Positions 44,162 through 52,991 are shown, counted from the stretch's first letter. The stretch: DNA of 64,000 nt from JBGSUZ01 sp963677505 (GCA_963677505.2 CAXXWB010000054.1:20076-84075), one strand, 5' to 3'. Program-made: numbers and translations. The notes: generated by a model not told the origin, from the sequence alone.

Positions 44162-44869
44162 TTATTCCGTATAGATTTGTTTGTCGCCCTCAATGATGGC
44201 TTTAATAGTGGTATTGATGCTTTTAATAGCACAGTCTACACTTCTGTTTTCAATACACTGATAGAGGTCGTAATTGTTATTGTATAAAGAATCCACCCCG
44301 TGAATACGGCAATATCGTTCCCATAGACTGCAAACTGGAAATTTAGATGAGCTAAAAATTAGTGGTAAAAAAGTATTGCCTGACATAACGCTGAGTTCGT
44401 GGTGAAAGAGATAGGCGTATTCGGAAGCTCTTTCTGGAGTTGAAGACTGCCTTAAGTGCTCCAGTATCTCTTTGAGTGTTTCCAATTCAGTGTTATTAAT
44501 TTTAGGAATGACCAATTGGACGGCTAAGGAATCCATGATCATTCGAACTTCTAAAATAGACTTAATCTCACTTTTTCTGAGTATGCCGCCATTATAACCC
44601 ATCATTGAAATAAATGTTTCCAAAGTGCCCTCGCGGCGGTAATCAGCAACATAGGTGCCGCTGCGGGGTTTTATTGTTAAAAAGCCCTTCTTTGCCATTT
44701 CGGAGATACCTGCGTTAACAACCGTCCTGCTGACTTGCAACATTTCAGCGAGTTCTCTTTCTGACGGCAGTTGTGTCCCAATTTCCAGTTTGCCCGAAAT
44801 AATGCGACTTTCTATTTCTTTTACAAATAACTCTTTTAAGGTTGGTGCGCTTATTTTTGAGAATTCCAT
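44162..44869 (-). CDS. GntR/FadR family transcriptional repressor
   Basis: The 235-residue protein has a GntR winged helix (LPSERELAEMLQVSRTVVNA and FLTIKPRSGTYV) and an all-helical FCD effector domain (ILEVRMIMDSLAVQLVI; HHELSVMSGNTFLPLIF with metal-binding His). FadR-subfamily regulators bind carboxylic acids such as lactate, gluconate or acyl-CoA. I start at 44869 because GGAGG lies 6 bases upstream; the longer frame to 44941 crosses the operator. Two operators of FadR type are in the region shared with the divergent oxidoreductase operon, the likely target. Confidence 0.9.
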   Translation of the reverse strand: MEFSKISAPTLKELFVKEIESRIISGKLEIGTQLPSERELAEMLQVSRTVVNAGISEMAKKGFLTIKPRSGTYVADYRREGTLETFISMMGYNGGILRKSEIKSILEVRMIMDSLAVQLVIPKINNTELETLKEILEHLRQSSTPERASEYAYLFHHELSVMSGNTFLPLIFSSSKFPVCSLWERYCRIHGVDSLYNNNYDLYQCIENRSVDCAIKSINTTIKAIIEGDKQIYTE

Positions 44870-44891
44870 AAAAAACCTCCAAACATTTGAC

Positions 44892-44913
44892 ACTGGTCGG
44901 ACCAAATACCAGT
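44892..44913. promoter_or_regulatory. FadR-type operator 1
   Basis: TGGTCGGACCA (44894-44904) is a perfect palindrome of the FadR-subfamily consensus TGGTNNNACCA, just upstream of the repressor start. An overlapping ACTGGT...ACCAGT dyad spans 44892-44913. Autoregulation is inferred. Confidence 0.75.
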
Positions 44914-45042
44914 TATAAATATACCATTTTTTTATATACAATTCAATCGAAATGTCTAAAAAACAGTCTTTGTACCTATTGAATCCATTGACATATGGAT
45001 GAAATAATAATAAAGTTTTAACAAAGAAACAGTATGAATAAA

Positions 45043-45055
45043 CTGGTATGACCAG
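45043..45055. promoter_or_regulatory. FadR-type operator 2
   Basis: CTGGTATGACCAG is a perfect palindrome around ATG with the same TGGT-N3-ACCA core as operator 1. It lies 85 bases before the oxidoreductase start, in a position to block that promoter. Confidence 0.75.
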
Positions 45056-45139
45056 AATAATTAAGTCTTACCAAAATCGTATTGTAGGGTAGCTGAGGAA
45101 GAATGGCATATATAAAAATTAGCTTTGGGGGTAGTCAAT

Positions 45140-47833
45140 ATGGCAAAACAAAAAGTACTTGAACTGGCAAATAAAATTGCTGCAGGTATTACAGGTGGAA
45201 TCATTAAGGTTAAATATACTGATCCAGAATACAGAATTCTTGAACCTGTAACGACGGATGAAATGGCAGAAATCGCACTCTGTTTAGAAGTTAGAAAACC
45301 AAAGAAAATTAAAGAGATTGCTTATTTATGTGGCAAACCAGAAAAAGAAGTTGAAGATGTTTTAAGAAAAATGGCAATTGATGGCTCTATTAAAATGGAG
45401 CACCTTCATGGAGAAGATGAGTTCTTCTTAGAATTATATGTACCAGGCGTTATGGAGTATATGGTAGCCAATAAAGAAAACGTTGAAAAATATCCTGTAA
45501 TAGGCGAGTGCTTTGAAGAATACACACGTAATTTAGGTGGTCTTTTAGCGGGAAACCTGCCTGTCGGTATGGGTGTTATGCGCGTTATTCCAATTGAAAG
45601 TGCCATTGAAGGGGATACGAGAAGGGCTTCGTATGAAGAAATATCTTACTTGCTTAACAAACATGAGATTTTCTCAGTTGCAGATTGTGCATGCCGTACT
45701 TCTATGAGAATCATCGGTGAAGGCTGCGGTCACACCATTGAAGATATGTGTATTCAACTCGGCCCTGCAGCAGATTTTTATATTAGAACAGGTAGAGGCA
45801 GACAAGTTACAAAGGAAGAAGCGATTACAATTTGTCAGAAGGCTGAAAAGGAAGGCTTAGCACATCAAATTCCTAATCTCTCTGGTCCCGGCGATGCCCT
45901 TGCAATTTGCAACTGTTGCGGCTGTTCCTGTTTTGGACTTAGAAATGCGACACTCTACAGAAATCCAGACTTCTCTCGCTCAAATTACATTGTAAAAGTT
46001 GACAGAGATAAATGTGTTGCCTGTGGTGAGTGCGTAGAAAACTGTCCATCTAATGCCCTTACACTTGGACAAAATTTATGTACTAAAGGTCCTGTTCCAG
46101 TTGAAGTTGAAAAAGACAGACCTTATGATACAAAGTGGGGTCCTGACAAATGGAATCCTGAATACCGCCACCGTAAAATGGTAGACGAAACAGGTACAAG
46201 TCCATGTAAAACAGAATGTCCAGCCCATATTGCTATTCAAGGTTACATTAAAATGGCGTCTCAAGGCAGATACAGAGATGCTCTTGAGCTTATTAAAAAG
46301 GACAATCCATTCCCTGCTATCTGTGGTCGTATCTGTCCGAGAAAATGTGAGTCTGCTTGCACAAGATCTGAGTTAGACGAACCTCTTGCAGTAGACGAAA
46401 TCAAAAAGTTTATTGCTGACCAAGACCTAAAAGCAGAGCATAGATTTGTACCTGAAAAAAATGATCCACGACCTGAACAAATTGCAGTGATAGGCGCTGG
46501 TCCTGCTGGACTTTCTTGTGCTTATTATTTGGCAGTCAATGGCTATCAAGTAACCGTATTTGAAAAACAAAGGAAACTTGGCGGAATGATGACACTCGGT
46601 ATTCCAGAATTCAGACTGGGCAAAGAGATTGTTAACGCTGAAATCGAAGTGCTTAAAGAAATGGGCATTATCTTCAAAGCCGGTGTAGAAGTGGGTAAGG
46701 ACATTACTTTAAAAGAGCTTAGAAAACAAGGCTTTAAAGCTTTCTATGTAGCAATTGGTGCTCAAGCTGGAAGAAGTTTAGGTTTAGAGGGTGAAAATGC
46801 AGAAGGCGTCTTTACAGGGGTTGAACTTCTTAGAAAGGTCAGTTTAGGTGAAGATTTACGCCTCAGTGGTCCAGCAATTGTTATTGGTGGCGGTAATGTT
46901 GCTATAGACGTTGCAAGAACGGCTGAAAGAATTGGCGCTACACAAGTAGACCTTTATTGTTTGGAAAGCAGAGAAACCATGCCAGCCTTAGAAGAAGAAA
47001 TTGATGAAGCCTTATCAGAAGGTATTATCCTCAACAATTCATGGGCACCTAAGCGAATCTTGACTGAAAATGGTCGTGTAAGTGGTGTAGAATTTAAAAA
47101 ATGTGTGTCTGTCTTTGATGCTGCTGGCAAATTCAACCCTCAATATGATGAAAAAGATACTAAAATTGTTAAAGCCAATCATGTCCTTTTATCTGTAGGT
47201 CAAGGAATGGATTGGGGCAATTTATTGGCAGATTCTAAATTGGAACTGAATCCAAATAAAACAATCAAGGCAGATCCGATTACTTTACAAACAGGTGAAG
47301 CAGACGTATTTGCAGGTGGAGACGCCTTAACAGGTCCTAAATTTGCAATCGATGCTATTGCATTAGGTAAACAAGGTTCTGTATCGATTCACAGATATAT
47401 CCATCATGATAACCTAAGCATTGGCCGTGAACGAGATTACCATGCGCTAGACAAAGATAATCTTCAAATGGAAGGCTATGACCAGATTGCAAGACAAAAA
47501 ACAGTTCATGTGGATGGCAACTTGTCAAAAACTACATTTAAAGATTTGCGTGTGACTTTGACGGAAGAGCAAATTAAGAAAGAAACAGAGCGTTGCTTAG
47601 GTTGCGGCGCAGTGGTTCCAGATCATTACCAATGTGTAGGGTGTGGTTTATGTACGACAAAATGTAAGTTTGAGGCGATTTCTCTAGAAAGAAAATATGA
47701 CACAGGCGGAGCATCTCTTGATAAAATGAAACCGATTGTCATTAAGCATGCTATTAAGCGTCAAGGTCGTATTTTGATGAAAGCACCAAAGAGAATGATC
47801 AAATCCCTTATGCACAATGAAAAGAGCAACTAG
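45140..47833 (+). CDS. multi-domain Fe-S FAD oxidoreductase (GltD-like)
   Basis: The 897-residue protein has, in order: an N-terminal winged-helix-like part (KKIKEIAYLCGKPEKEVEDV, about residues 55-85), a cysteine-rich segment (CACRTSMR, CNCCGCSCFG), a 4Fe-4S ferredoxin motif (CVACGECVENC, about 292), the GltD-type Fe-S domain (CKTECPAHIAIQGYI, CGRICPRKCESAC), an FAD Rossmann motif (IGAGPAGLSCAYYL, about 451), an NAD(P) motif (VIGGGNVAIDVARTAER, about 580) and a final cysteine set (CVGCGLCTTKC, about 830). It likely moves electrons between NAD(P)H and a ferredoxin-like partner. ATG 45140 has GGGGG 8 bases upstream. Substrate unknown. Confidence 0.85.
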   Translation: MAKQKVLELANKIAAGITGGIIKVKYTDPEYRILEPVTTDEMAEIALCLEVRKPKKIKEIAYLCGKPEKEVEDVLRKMAIDGSIKMEHLHGEDEFFLELYVPGVMEYMVANKENVEKYPVIGECFEEYTRNLGGLLAGNLPVGMGVMRVIPIESAIEGDTRRASYEEISYLLNKHEIFSVADCACRTSMRIIGEGCGHTIEDMCIQLGPAADFYIRTGRGRQVTKEEAITICQKAEKEGLAHQIPNLSGPGDALAICNCCGCSCFGLRNATLYRNPDFSRSNYIVKVDRDKCVACGECVENCPSNALTLGQNLCTKGPVPVEVEKDRPYDTKWGPDKWNPEYRHRKMVDETGTSPCKTECPAHIAIQGYIKMASQGRYRDALELIKKDNPFPAICGRICPRKCESACTRSELDEPLAVDEIKKFIADQDLKAEHRFVPEKNDPRPEQIAVIGAGPAGLSCAYYLAVNGYQVTVFEKQRKLGGMMTLGIPEFRLGKEIVNAEIEVLKEMGIIFKAGVEVGKDITLKELRKQGFKAFYVAIGAQAGRSLGLEGENAEGVFTGVELLRKVSLGEDLRLSGPAIVIGGGNVAIDVARTAERIGATQVDLYCLESRETMPALEEEIDEALSEGIILNNSWAPKRILTENGRVSGVEFKKCVSVFDAAGKFNPQYDEKDTKIVKANHVLLSVGQGMDWGNLLADSKLELNPNKTIKADPITLQTGEADVFAGGDALTGPKFAIDAIALGKQGSVSIHRYIHHDNLSIGRERDYHALDKDNLQMEGYDQIARQKTVHVDGNLSKTTFKDLRVTLTEEQIKKETERCLGCGAVVPDHYQCVGCGLCTTKCKFEAISLERKYDTGGASLDKMKPIVIKHAIKRQGRILMKAPKRMIKSLMHNEKSN

Positions 47834-47857
47834 AACAATTGATGGAGGTAAGTTTGT

Positions 47858-48199
47858 ATGCATGAACTTGGGATTGTTATGAATGTTATCAGTACTGTAG
47901 AAAAATTCGCAGTGGAGAATCATGTGACTAAAATTGACACCTTGGTTCTTCAAATTGGCGAACTTTCCTCAATGATTCCCAGATACATTGAAGCGTGTTT
48001 CCCAGCCGCTGTAGAAGGGACAATCATGGCAGATACGAAGCTGAAAATTGAAATAATGCCAGGGAATGCCCTTTGCCACCAGTGTCAGAAGGTTTTTAAT
48101 CTCATTGAGCATCATCAAATCTGCCCAACTTGCGGCAGTGAAGTTTGGGAAATTCTAAGCGGTAAGGAGTTTATGATTAAAGAAATTATAGGCTGCTAA
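47858..48199 (+). CDS. hypA: hydrogenase nickel metallochaperone HypA
   Basis: The 113-residue protein starts MHELGI, the nickel-binding His2-Glu3 motif, and has two zinc CxxC pairs at Cys73/Cys76 and Cys89/Cys92. HypA hands nickel to [NiFe]-hydrogenase or urease precursors. No hydrogenase, hypB or urease gene is present in the window. It follows the oxidoreductase by 24 bases with GGAGG before the ATG, so both are one FadR-controlled operon. Confidence 0.92.
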   Translation: MHELGIVMNVISTVEKFAVENHVTKIDTLVLQIGELSSMIPRYIEACFPAAVEGTIMADTKLKIEIMPGNALCHQCQKVFNLIEHHQICPTCGSEVWEILSGKEFMIKEIIGC

Positions 48200-48230
48200 A
48201 GTTGATTCACTTAAATAGTAAATAATGTAA

Positions 48231-48278
48231 AACAAAGCCCGTACAATTTGGTATAATTTAAATTGTACGGGCTTTGTT
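48231..48278 (+). terminator. strong intrinsic terminator with a promoter-like loop
   Basis: A perfect 19-bp stem (AACAAAGCCCGTACAATTT at 48231-48249, complement at 48260-48278) ends the flavoprotein-hypA operon. The 10-base loop holds TGG-TATAAT (48249-48257), an extended -10 that could start the next gene's transcript. The T run after the stem is weak. Confidence 0.75.
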
Positions 48279-48306
48279 GTCGTTAATCTATTGAGAGGAG
48301 TCTTCT

Positions 48307-48858
48307 ATGTTTGAAATAACAAATAAACCTTATAAAAAAGGGTTGTTGATTGCCCTAATACTGATTTTATTTCTATCCACAGTTGGGCTGGGACCGCTGA
48401 GTATTAACTTATATCAGTCCGAGATAAATAAAGTAGAGGCAGGAACAAATTACGCATCAGGTTTTGACTTCAATCAACACAGCTACTTAATCAATATTTA
48501 TTTTCAAAACAAACAAGTTGGAGCTCAGCGATACGAGATCCTTTCAGAAACCCCTAACGATAATTTCAACGAAATTGTTATAGAGGCTTTTACAGAAAAC
48601 CCCGAATACAGTGGCAATTATTTTTTACCGTTCTATAAGGACTATACCGTCAAGTATACCTGTAAAATTGGGGATAAAGTTGCCATAGAAACAGGTGATA
48701 AGAATGCTTCGTTTAATTCAAAAGTTGAAGGTACTTTAAAAATCAAGATAATAGGACTTTGCACGATATCAAATGCTAAAAAAATCGCAAATGATGCTAT
48801 TGTCGATTCAGTCAATCATTTCATAACCAATCAGTTAAATAATCCGACACGGGAGTAG
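48307..48858 (+). CDS. small membrane-anchored protein of unknown function
   Basis: The 183-residue protein has an N-terminal signal or anchor helix (LLIALILILFLSTVGLG) and an outer domain that is beta-rich (HSYLINIYFQNKQVGAQRYE, YTVKYTCKIGDKVAIETGD), ending in a helix. No lipobox and no catalytic motif are visible, and I do not recognise the family. GAGAGGAG precedes the ATG. It is 11 bases from the stop of the convergent kinase gene. Confidence 0.7.
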   Translation: MFEITNKPYKKGLLIALILILFLSTVGLGPLSINLYQSEINKVEAGTNYASGFDFNQHSYLINIYFQNKQVGAQRYEILSETPNDNFNEIVIEAFTENPEYSGNYFLPFYKDYTVKYTCKIGDKVAIETGDKNASFNSKVEGTLKIKIIGLCTISNAKKIANDAIVDSVNHFITNQLNNPTRE

Positions 48859-48868
48859 TATAGAAACG

Positions 48869-50902
48869 TTAAAAATTTTCAGGACTATTTTTCGGAACTT
48901 TTAATATAAAGCGTGTACCAGTCTTAACCAGACTTTCACAGACAATTTCCCCTCCCAATTGTAAGGTGACAATATTGTAGACAATATGGAGTCCAAGACC
49001 TGTACCACCAGAATTTCGCTTGGTAGTAAAGAAGGGGTCAAAAATACGTGATTTGATTTCAGGGGACATACCATTGCCGTCATCTTCAAAGACCATGTGC
49101 CAATGTTGAGAATCATCTGCCACAGAGACGTTGACGGTGCCTGTTTCATTGTGGTCGTAGGCATGCAGAAGAGCATTCATGACGAAATTGGTCACGACTT
49201 GGAAAACAGCACTGGGGTAAGTGTGAACCTGTAATTCGGGATCGCATTTAATATGAACAGAAACATTGGATTTCATGAGTTTTGGTTTTAGTGTCAGAAA
49301 TACTTCATCAAGGTAGCTTCTCATTGGAATAACACGGGGCGTTTCCATTGTTTGATCCACTGCAACTTGCTTAAAACTTTGTATCAGAGAAGAGGCTCTT
49401 TCTAAATTTCGCATAACCATTTGAAGGGCCTCATCATTTCTTTGTAAATATTCTTCAAGGTCTAGGCGCGTCAACTTTCCTTCTTTATATTTATCTCTAA
49501 TTTCCCTATCTAGCTCACTAACAAATGAGCATGCTGTAATAGCAACACCAACAGGTGTATTGATTTCATGCGCTATACCAGCCACTAATGTACCTAGGCT
49601 TGCCAGTTTTTCTGATTGAATCAATTGCTCTTGGGTTTCTTCCAATAAGTTAATGGTGGTACCTAATTCTTGATTGACATGTTGTAAGTCTTTATTAGTC
49701 AGTTGAAGGGCATCTGTTCTTTCTTTAACGATTTCTTCTAAGTGAATTTGAGCTTGTTGGAGGGCTTCTGTCATTTTATCAATACGATTGGCAAGCTCGC
49801 CGACATCATCGTCGCTGGGCATATTAATACGCTTGTCTAAATTTCCAGATGCTATTTCATCAGCAGCACGGCCAAGTATTTCAAGTGGTGAGGCTATAAT
49901 GCCAGAAATCCAAATGGAGAAAGCAATGGCGATACTAAAGAGTAAAAGAGTTAGAAATAATATTTTATACAAAAGTGGAATTATGGAGCTGTAAAATTCC
50001 TTTTCTTCAATAAGAGCAATATAGAATAGAGGCATAAAAGGATTTTCACTGCGTACAATTTCAACGCGGTACTTTTTACCATCCACAAGAGTAGTTGTAA
50101 ATTTTTTTGGTGATAAGTCAGATAGAGTTTTGAGTTCTTCAATGTCAAGTTCAGTAAAGGGCTTTCCAATCATTTCTTGATTTTTAGGATGTGCCATAAT
50201 ATTGCCGTTAGCATCTACGAGAATGGCATACCCCTCCTCACCAATGCGGACTTTAGAGATCATGTCAGAAAAGTCGGAAAGATCAAAGTCAAGACTAATA
50301 ACACCCTTGAGGCGATTGTGTTCATCTAAAATCCCTTTGACAGAAAAAATAACGTATTCTTCTGAGGAAGTCTTGTAAAGGCTGGACAAAATAACTTTTT
50401 CAGGAGACTTGGCTGCAGCTATGTACCAGTCCCTAGTACGAGCATCATAGCCGTTAAATCTTTTGCTAGGTGGTGATTTAACAAAGCCACCGTTTGAAGC
50501 AACGCCTAGACTGACATTTTGTATGGCTGAATGGGTATTCTTGAAATTTTGAAGTGTTTGGTATACCTGTTGCTCAAAAGGGCTATTTTTCATAGGTGTC
50601 ATAGGAATTGAACCTGTGTCGGAATACAAGTGAGTATAAGATGTGATTCGATTGTCAGCTTCTTTCATCATTGGAAAACCAGATAACATTTCGGTATCGG
50701 ATACTATGTTGGCAATATAGTAGTCTATGGATTTATCAATAATTTTAAGCTGTTGTGTCACTGCAGTTTCATAATCTGATTTGGTTTGATCTAAAACTTG
50801 TAATAGATAAATTGTACTCAATGAGAAGATAGACAGAATTAATAGGCCAATAATAGCGGTCATGATACGATACTTGACTTGTTTTATTCTAAAAAGTTTC
50901 AT
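48869..50902 (-). CDS. Cache-domain sensor histidine kinase
   Basis: The 677-residue kinase has two membrane helices (about residues 12-34 and 300-322) with a double-Cache sensor between (WYIAAAKSPEKVILSSLYKT, YAILVDANGNIMAHPKNQEM), HAMP, a coiled coil, HisKA with LVAGIAHEINTPVGVAI (phosphate-accepting His) and HATPase_c (FEDDGNGMS, GGTGLGLHIVYNIV). The HisKA form AHEIN-T-P is that of the NtrB/ZraS-like group. No receiver gene is adjacent, so its partner is elsewhere. GGAGG precedes the ATG. Cache sensors usually bind small organic acids or amino acids. Confidence 0.93.
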   Translation of the reverse strand: MKLFRIKQVKYRIMTAIIGLLILSIFSLSTIYLLQVLDQTKSDYETAVTQQLKIIDKSIDYYIANIVSDTEMLSGFPMMKEADNRITSYTHLYSDTGSIPMTPMKNSPFEQQVYQTLQNFKNTHSAIQNVSLGVASNGGFVKSPPSKRFNGYDARTRDWYIAAAKSPEKVILSSLYKTSSEEYVIFSVKGILDEHNRLKGVISLDFDLSDFSDMISKVRIGEEGYAILVDANGNIMAHPKNQEMIGKPFTELDIEELKTLSDLSPKKFTTTLVDGKKYRVEIVRSENPFMPLFYIALIEEKEFYSSIIPLLYKILFLTLLLFSIAIAFSIWISGIIASPLEILGRAADEIASGNLDKRINMPSDDDVGELANRIDKMTEALQQAQIHLEEIVKERTDALQLTNKDLQHVNQELGTTINLLEETQEQLIQSEKLASLGTLVAGIAHEINTPVGVAITACSFVSELDREIRDKYKEGKLTRLDLEEYLQRNDEALQMVMRNLERASSLIQSFKQVAVDQTMETPRVIPMRSYLDEVFLTLKPKLMKSNVSVHIKCDPELQVHTYPSAVFQVVTNFVMNALLHAYDHNETGTVNVSVADDSQHWHMVFEDDGNGMSPEIKSRIFDPFFTTKRNSGGTGLGLHIVYNIVTLQLGGEIVCESLVKTGTRFILKVPKNSPENF

Positions 50903-50985
50903 GGAAACCTCCGTGAAAATTGATTTTTCTTAATCATTATACACAATCTTTTGATTATTTTTTATAGACTTATAAGAAGTACAAT

Positions 50986-51039
50986 AAAAGGGACTTTTTC
51001 AACAATACTCAAATGGGTATTGTTAGAAAAGTCCCTTTT
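50986..51039 (-). terminator. intrinsic terminator of the hydrolase operon
   Basis: AAAAGTCCCTTTT (51027-51039) pairs with AAAAGGGACTTTT (50986-50998), with an inner ACAATA/TATTGT stem. On the minus strand it follows the hydrolase stop by 5 bases. Confidence 0.8.
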
Positions 51040-51043
51040 CAAT

Positions 51044-51787
51044 TTAATATTGTATCCAATTGTCTATTTCAGTAACGATTTGCAAATGCTGTTCTTCTTC
51101 AGTAATATCAGCTGTCCTGTCTCCGGTTTGAAAACCATAAGAACCGAATTGACTGTGGTTGCCACCTATAATTTCTACCATCTTTGAATTAGGTGGAAGG
51201 CGCTTTACATGGTCTGCCTGGCTTGCAATGGGAACAAAACCATCGTTGCTACCATACAAAGAGAGGACCTTTAGATCCTTTAAATTGGCTAAAGATTTAC
51301 CTTCCGAAGGGTAAGAGGCTAAGAATATAATGCCGTCAAATTTCTCGGGATTTAAATAGACACAGTTGGCAGCCATAACCCCTCCAAGGGAGTGACCTGC
51401 AATATACCAATCTTCTATATTATCGTATTCTGCTAAGACATCTAAGGCAGCATTGCTGTCAAAAACGGCTAAGTTAAAAGGCATTCTAATAATGAAGCAG
51501 TCATAGCCCTTTTCTGCCAAAGTCGACATAATCGGGGCATAACTTTCAGGGTCAACTTTACCCCCAGGATAAAAGATAATACCTTTACCATTAGATTTAT
51601 CAGGTTCAAAGTGAATATACGGTTCGGTGGATACGGAGATCCCAATGGAAGACACCATAAAGGATTTTGCATAATCACTTTCATGATAGTTGGTGTTTAA
51701 ATAATAGAGCACGGCACCTACTGGAATGAGCAACAGCGCCAGCAAATAGTGCCATTTAAAAGTAATTTTTTTTTGAGGCTGGCGCAT
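51044..51787 (-). CDS. alpha/beta hydrolase, membrane-anchored
   Basis: The 247-residue protein has an N-terminal membrane helix (HYLLALLLIPVGAVLYYL) and an alpha/beta-hydrolase core: YPGGKVDPESYAPIMSTLA, nucleophile elbow GHSLGG (Ser), LYGSNDGFVP (Asp candidate) and GGNHSQFG (His). The catalytic domain probably lies outside. The sequence resembles esterase/peptidase-like hydrolases of the DUF/Abhydrolase_5 type. It follows the ArsR-like gene by 11 bases with GGAGG, so both are co-transcribed. Confidence 0.86.
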   Translation of the reverse strand: MRQPQKKITFKWHYLLALLLIPVGAVLYYLNTNYHESDYAKSFMVSSIGISVSTEPYIHFEPDKSNGKGIIFYPGGKVDPESYAPIMSTLAEKGYDCFIIRMPFNLAVFDSNAALDVLAEYDNIEDWYIAGHSLGGVMAANCVYLNPEKFDGIIFLASYPSEGKSLANLKDLKVLSLYGSNDGFVPIASQADHVKRLPPNSKMVEIIGGNHSQFGSYGFQTGDRTADITEEEQHLQIVTEIDNWIQY

Positions 51788-51798
51788 AATAAGACCTC

Positions 51799-52845
51799 CT
51801 ATTGGTCTATAAGGGACTGGAGTGAAGCATTAAAGATAGTCTTAAGGGTCTCTTTATTGGTTGTGTAGTAATACCGATTATTGTCACTTGGCTCAAAGTT
51901 TAGAATGCCAATGTCGAGAAGTAAATTTAAATGATAGGACAACGTAGCAGTGGTCAAACCAAAATAATCAGCCAGTTCTTTATTGTACCAAGGACGGGCA
52001 CTGGTTAGTCTAATAATTTCAAGACGACGCTCATCGGCTAAAGCTTTGAACAGATTTTTATAACGGTCATGATCTTGTTGTTCGCTGTGGCGCTCTTCCA
52101 TGTAGAAACCGTAGTAGAGACCAAATTGGGTGCCGAACATGCCATAATACACGCCGAGGTCTGTGTAATAGGAAATAAAAATCTTCATATTCGGAAATTC
52201 TGCGGTGATTTTAGAGTAGTCTCCTAACCCTATGTTGTTGAGAAACTCCAAAGGATTTCTCTTAAAGCGAGCGTTGTGGAGTTTTAATTTTTCATAGATA
52301 AAATTTTCCACATAGGGTTCGTTGGGTTGAACAAATTGCTTATAAAAAGTCTCTATTAAATAAGCCACCTTGATCTTGTATTCGTCAGGAAAGCGTTTGA
52401 TTTGAATATAGACATTTGCAATCTCTTCACCATATTCCCTTGTTATGGCCTCATGAATCAATTTATTGTCAGATTCATAAGGTACATCAATTAAATAGTA
52501 AGAAAGTATCCTCTTAGTAAGAATATCAGAAGACATTCTCTCCAAAGTAGTTAGAAGTTCATCTATGGTATGTAAATCATATTCCACTAAAATATCTGAG
52601 TAGGTGTCCCAAAAGCCCAAAACCTTCCGTGTGACCAGTTGCAAGTCGCTTTTTAAGAAAGGTGAAATTCTTAGGTCTGTGTCTGTAAGCCATGATTTTA
52701 CCTGTTTGCTAGGGGTAAAATCAATTTTAGGATTGGTGAGATCGGTTTCGGAGTGCTTTGGCGCCATTGGAAAATAAGTAATGGTATATTTATCGATAGC
52801 TGCAAGGCAGTCAAATGCAAGATTGTATTCGATTTGTGTTTTCAT
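51799..52845 (-). CDS. ArsR-like winged-helix regulator with N-terminal extension
   Basis: The 348-residue protein has a long N-terminal helical region of unknown kind (about residues 1-270) and a C-terminal ArsR-type winged helix: FKALADERRLEIIRLTSARP, NKELADYFGLTTATLSYHLN and LLDIGILNFEPSDNNRYYYT. That order matches DUF5937-type HTH regulators. I start at 52845, which has GGAGGC upstream; 52869 lacks one. It is divergent from oppA, whose promoter carries dyads that it may bind. The long domain may sense a peptide or other ligand (inference). Confidence 0.85.
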   Translation of the reverse strand: MKTQIEYNLAFDCLAAIDKYTITYFPMAPKHSETDLTNPKIDFTPSKQVKSWLTDTDLRISPFLKSDLQLVTRKVLGFWDTYSDILVEYDLHTIDELLTTLERMSSDILTKRILSYYLIDVPYESDNKLIHEAITREYGEEIANVYIQIKRFPDEYKIKVAYLIETFYKQFVQPNEPYVENFIYEKLKLHNARFKRNPLEFLNNIGLGDYSKITAEFPNMKIFISYYTDLGVYYGMFGTQFGLYYGFYMEERHSEQQDHDRYKNLFKALADERRLEIIRLTSARPWYNKELADYFGLTTATLSYHLNLLLDIGILNFEPSDNNRYYYTTNKETLKTIFNASLQSLIDQ

Positions 52846-52930
52846 ATAGCCTCCTAGACCTGTTTTCAATATTTGTAGCCCTATTTATATTATAGATAAA
52901 AAATAGTTTAAAATCAATGTTAGAAAATAT

Positions 52931-52991
52931 TTGACTAATGTTATTAGATAGAATTATAATACGGTTAGAATATTCTAAAAATTCTATCTAA
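52931..52991 (+). promoter_or_regulatory. opp promoter with inverted-repeat operators
   Basis: TTGACT (52931-52936), 18 bases, TATAAT (52955-52960) make a strong promoter for oppA. A perfect 14-bp palindrome TTAGAATATTCTAA (52965-52978) follows the -10, and a larger dyad TTAGATAGAATT...AATTCTATCTAA (52944-52955 and 52980-52991) encloses both. This fits repression by the divergent ArsR-like protein (inference). Confidence 0.78.

Noticed and set aside
44870..44941. Longer N-terminus for the GntR repressor
   Set aside because: It would place the FadR-type operator inside the gene and lacks a ribosome binding site; GGAGG favours 44869.
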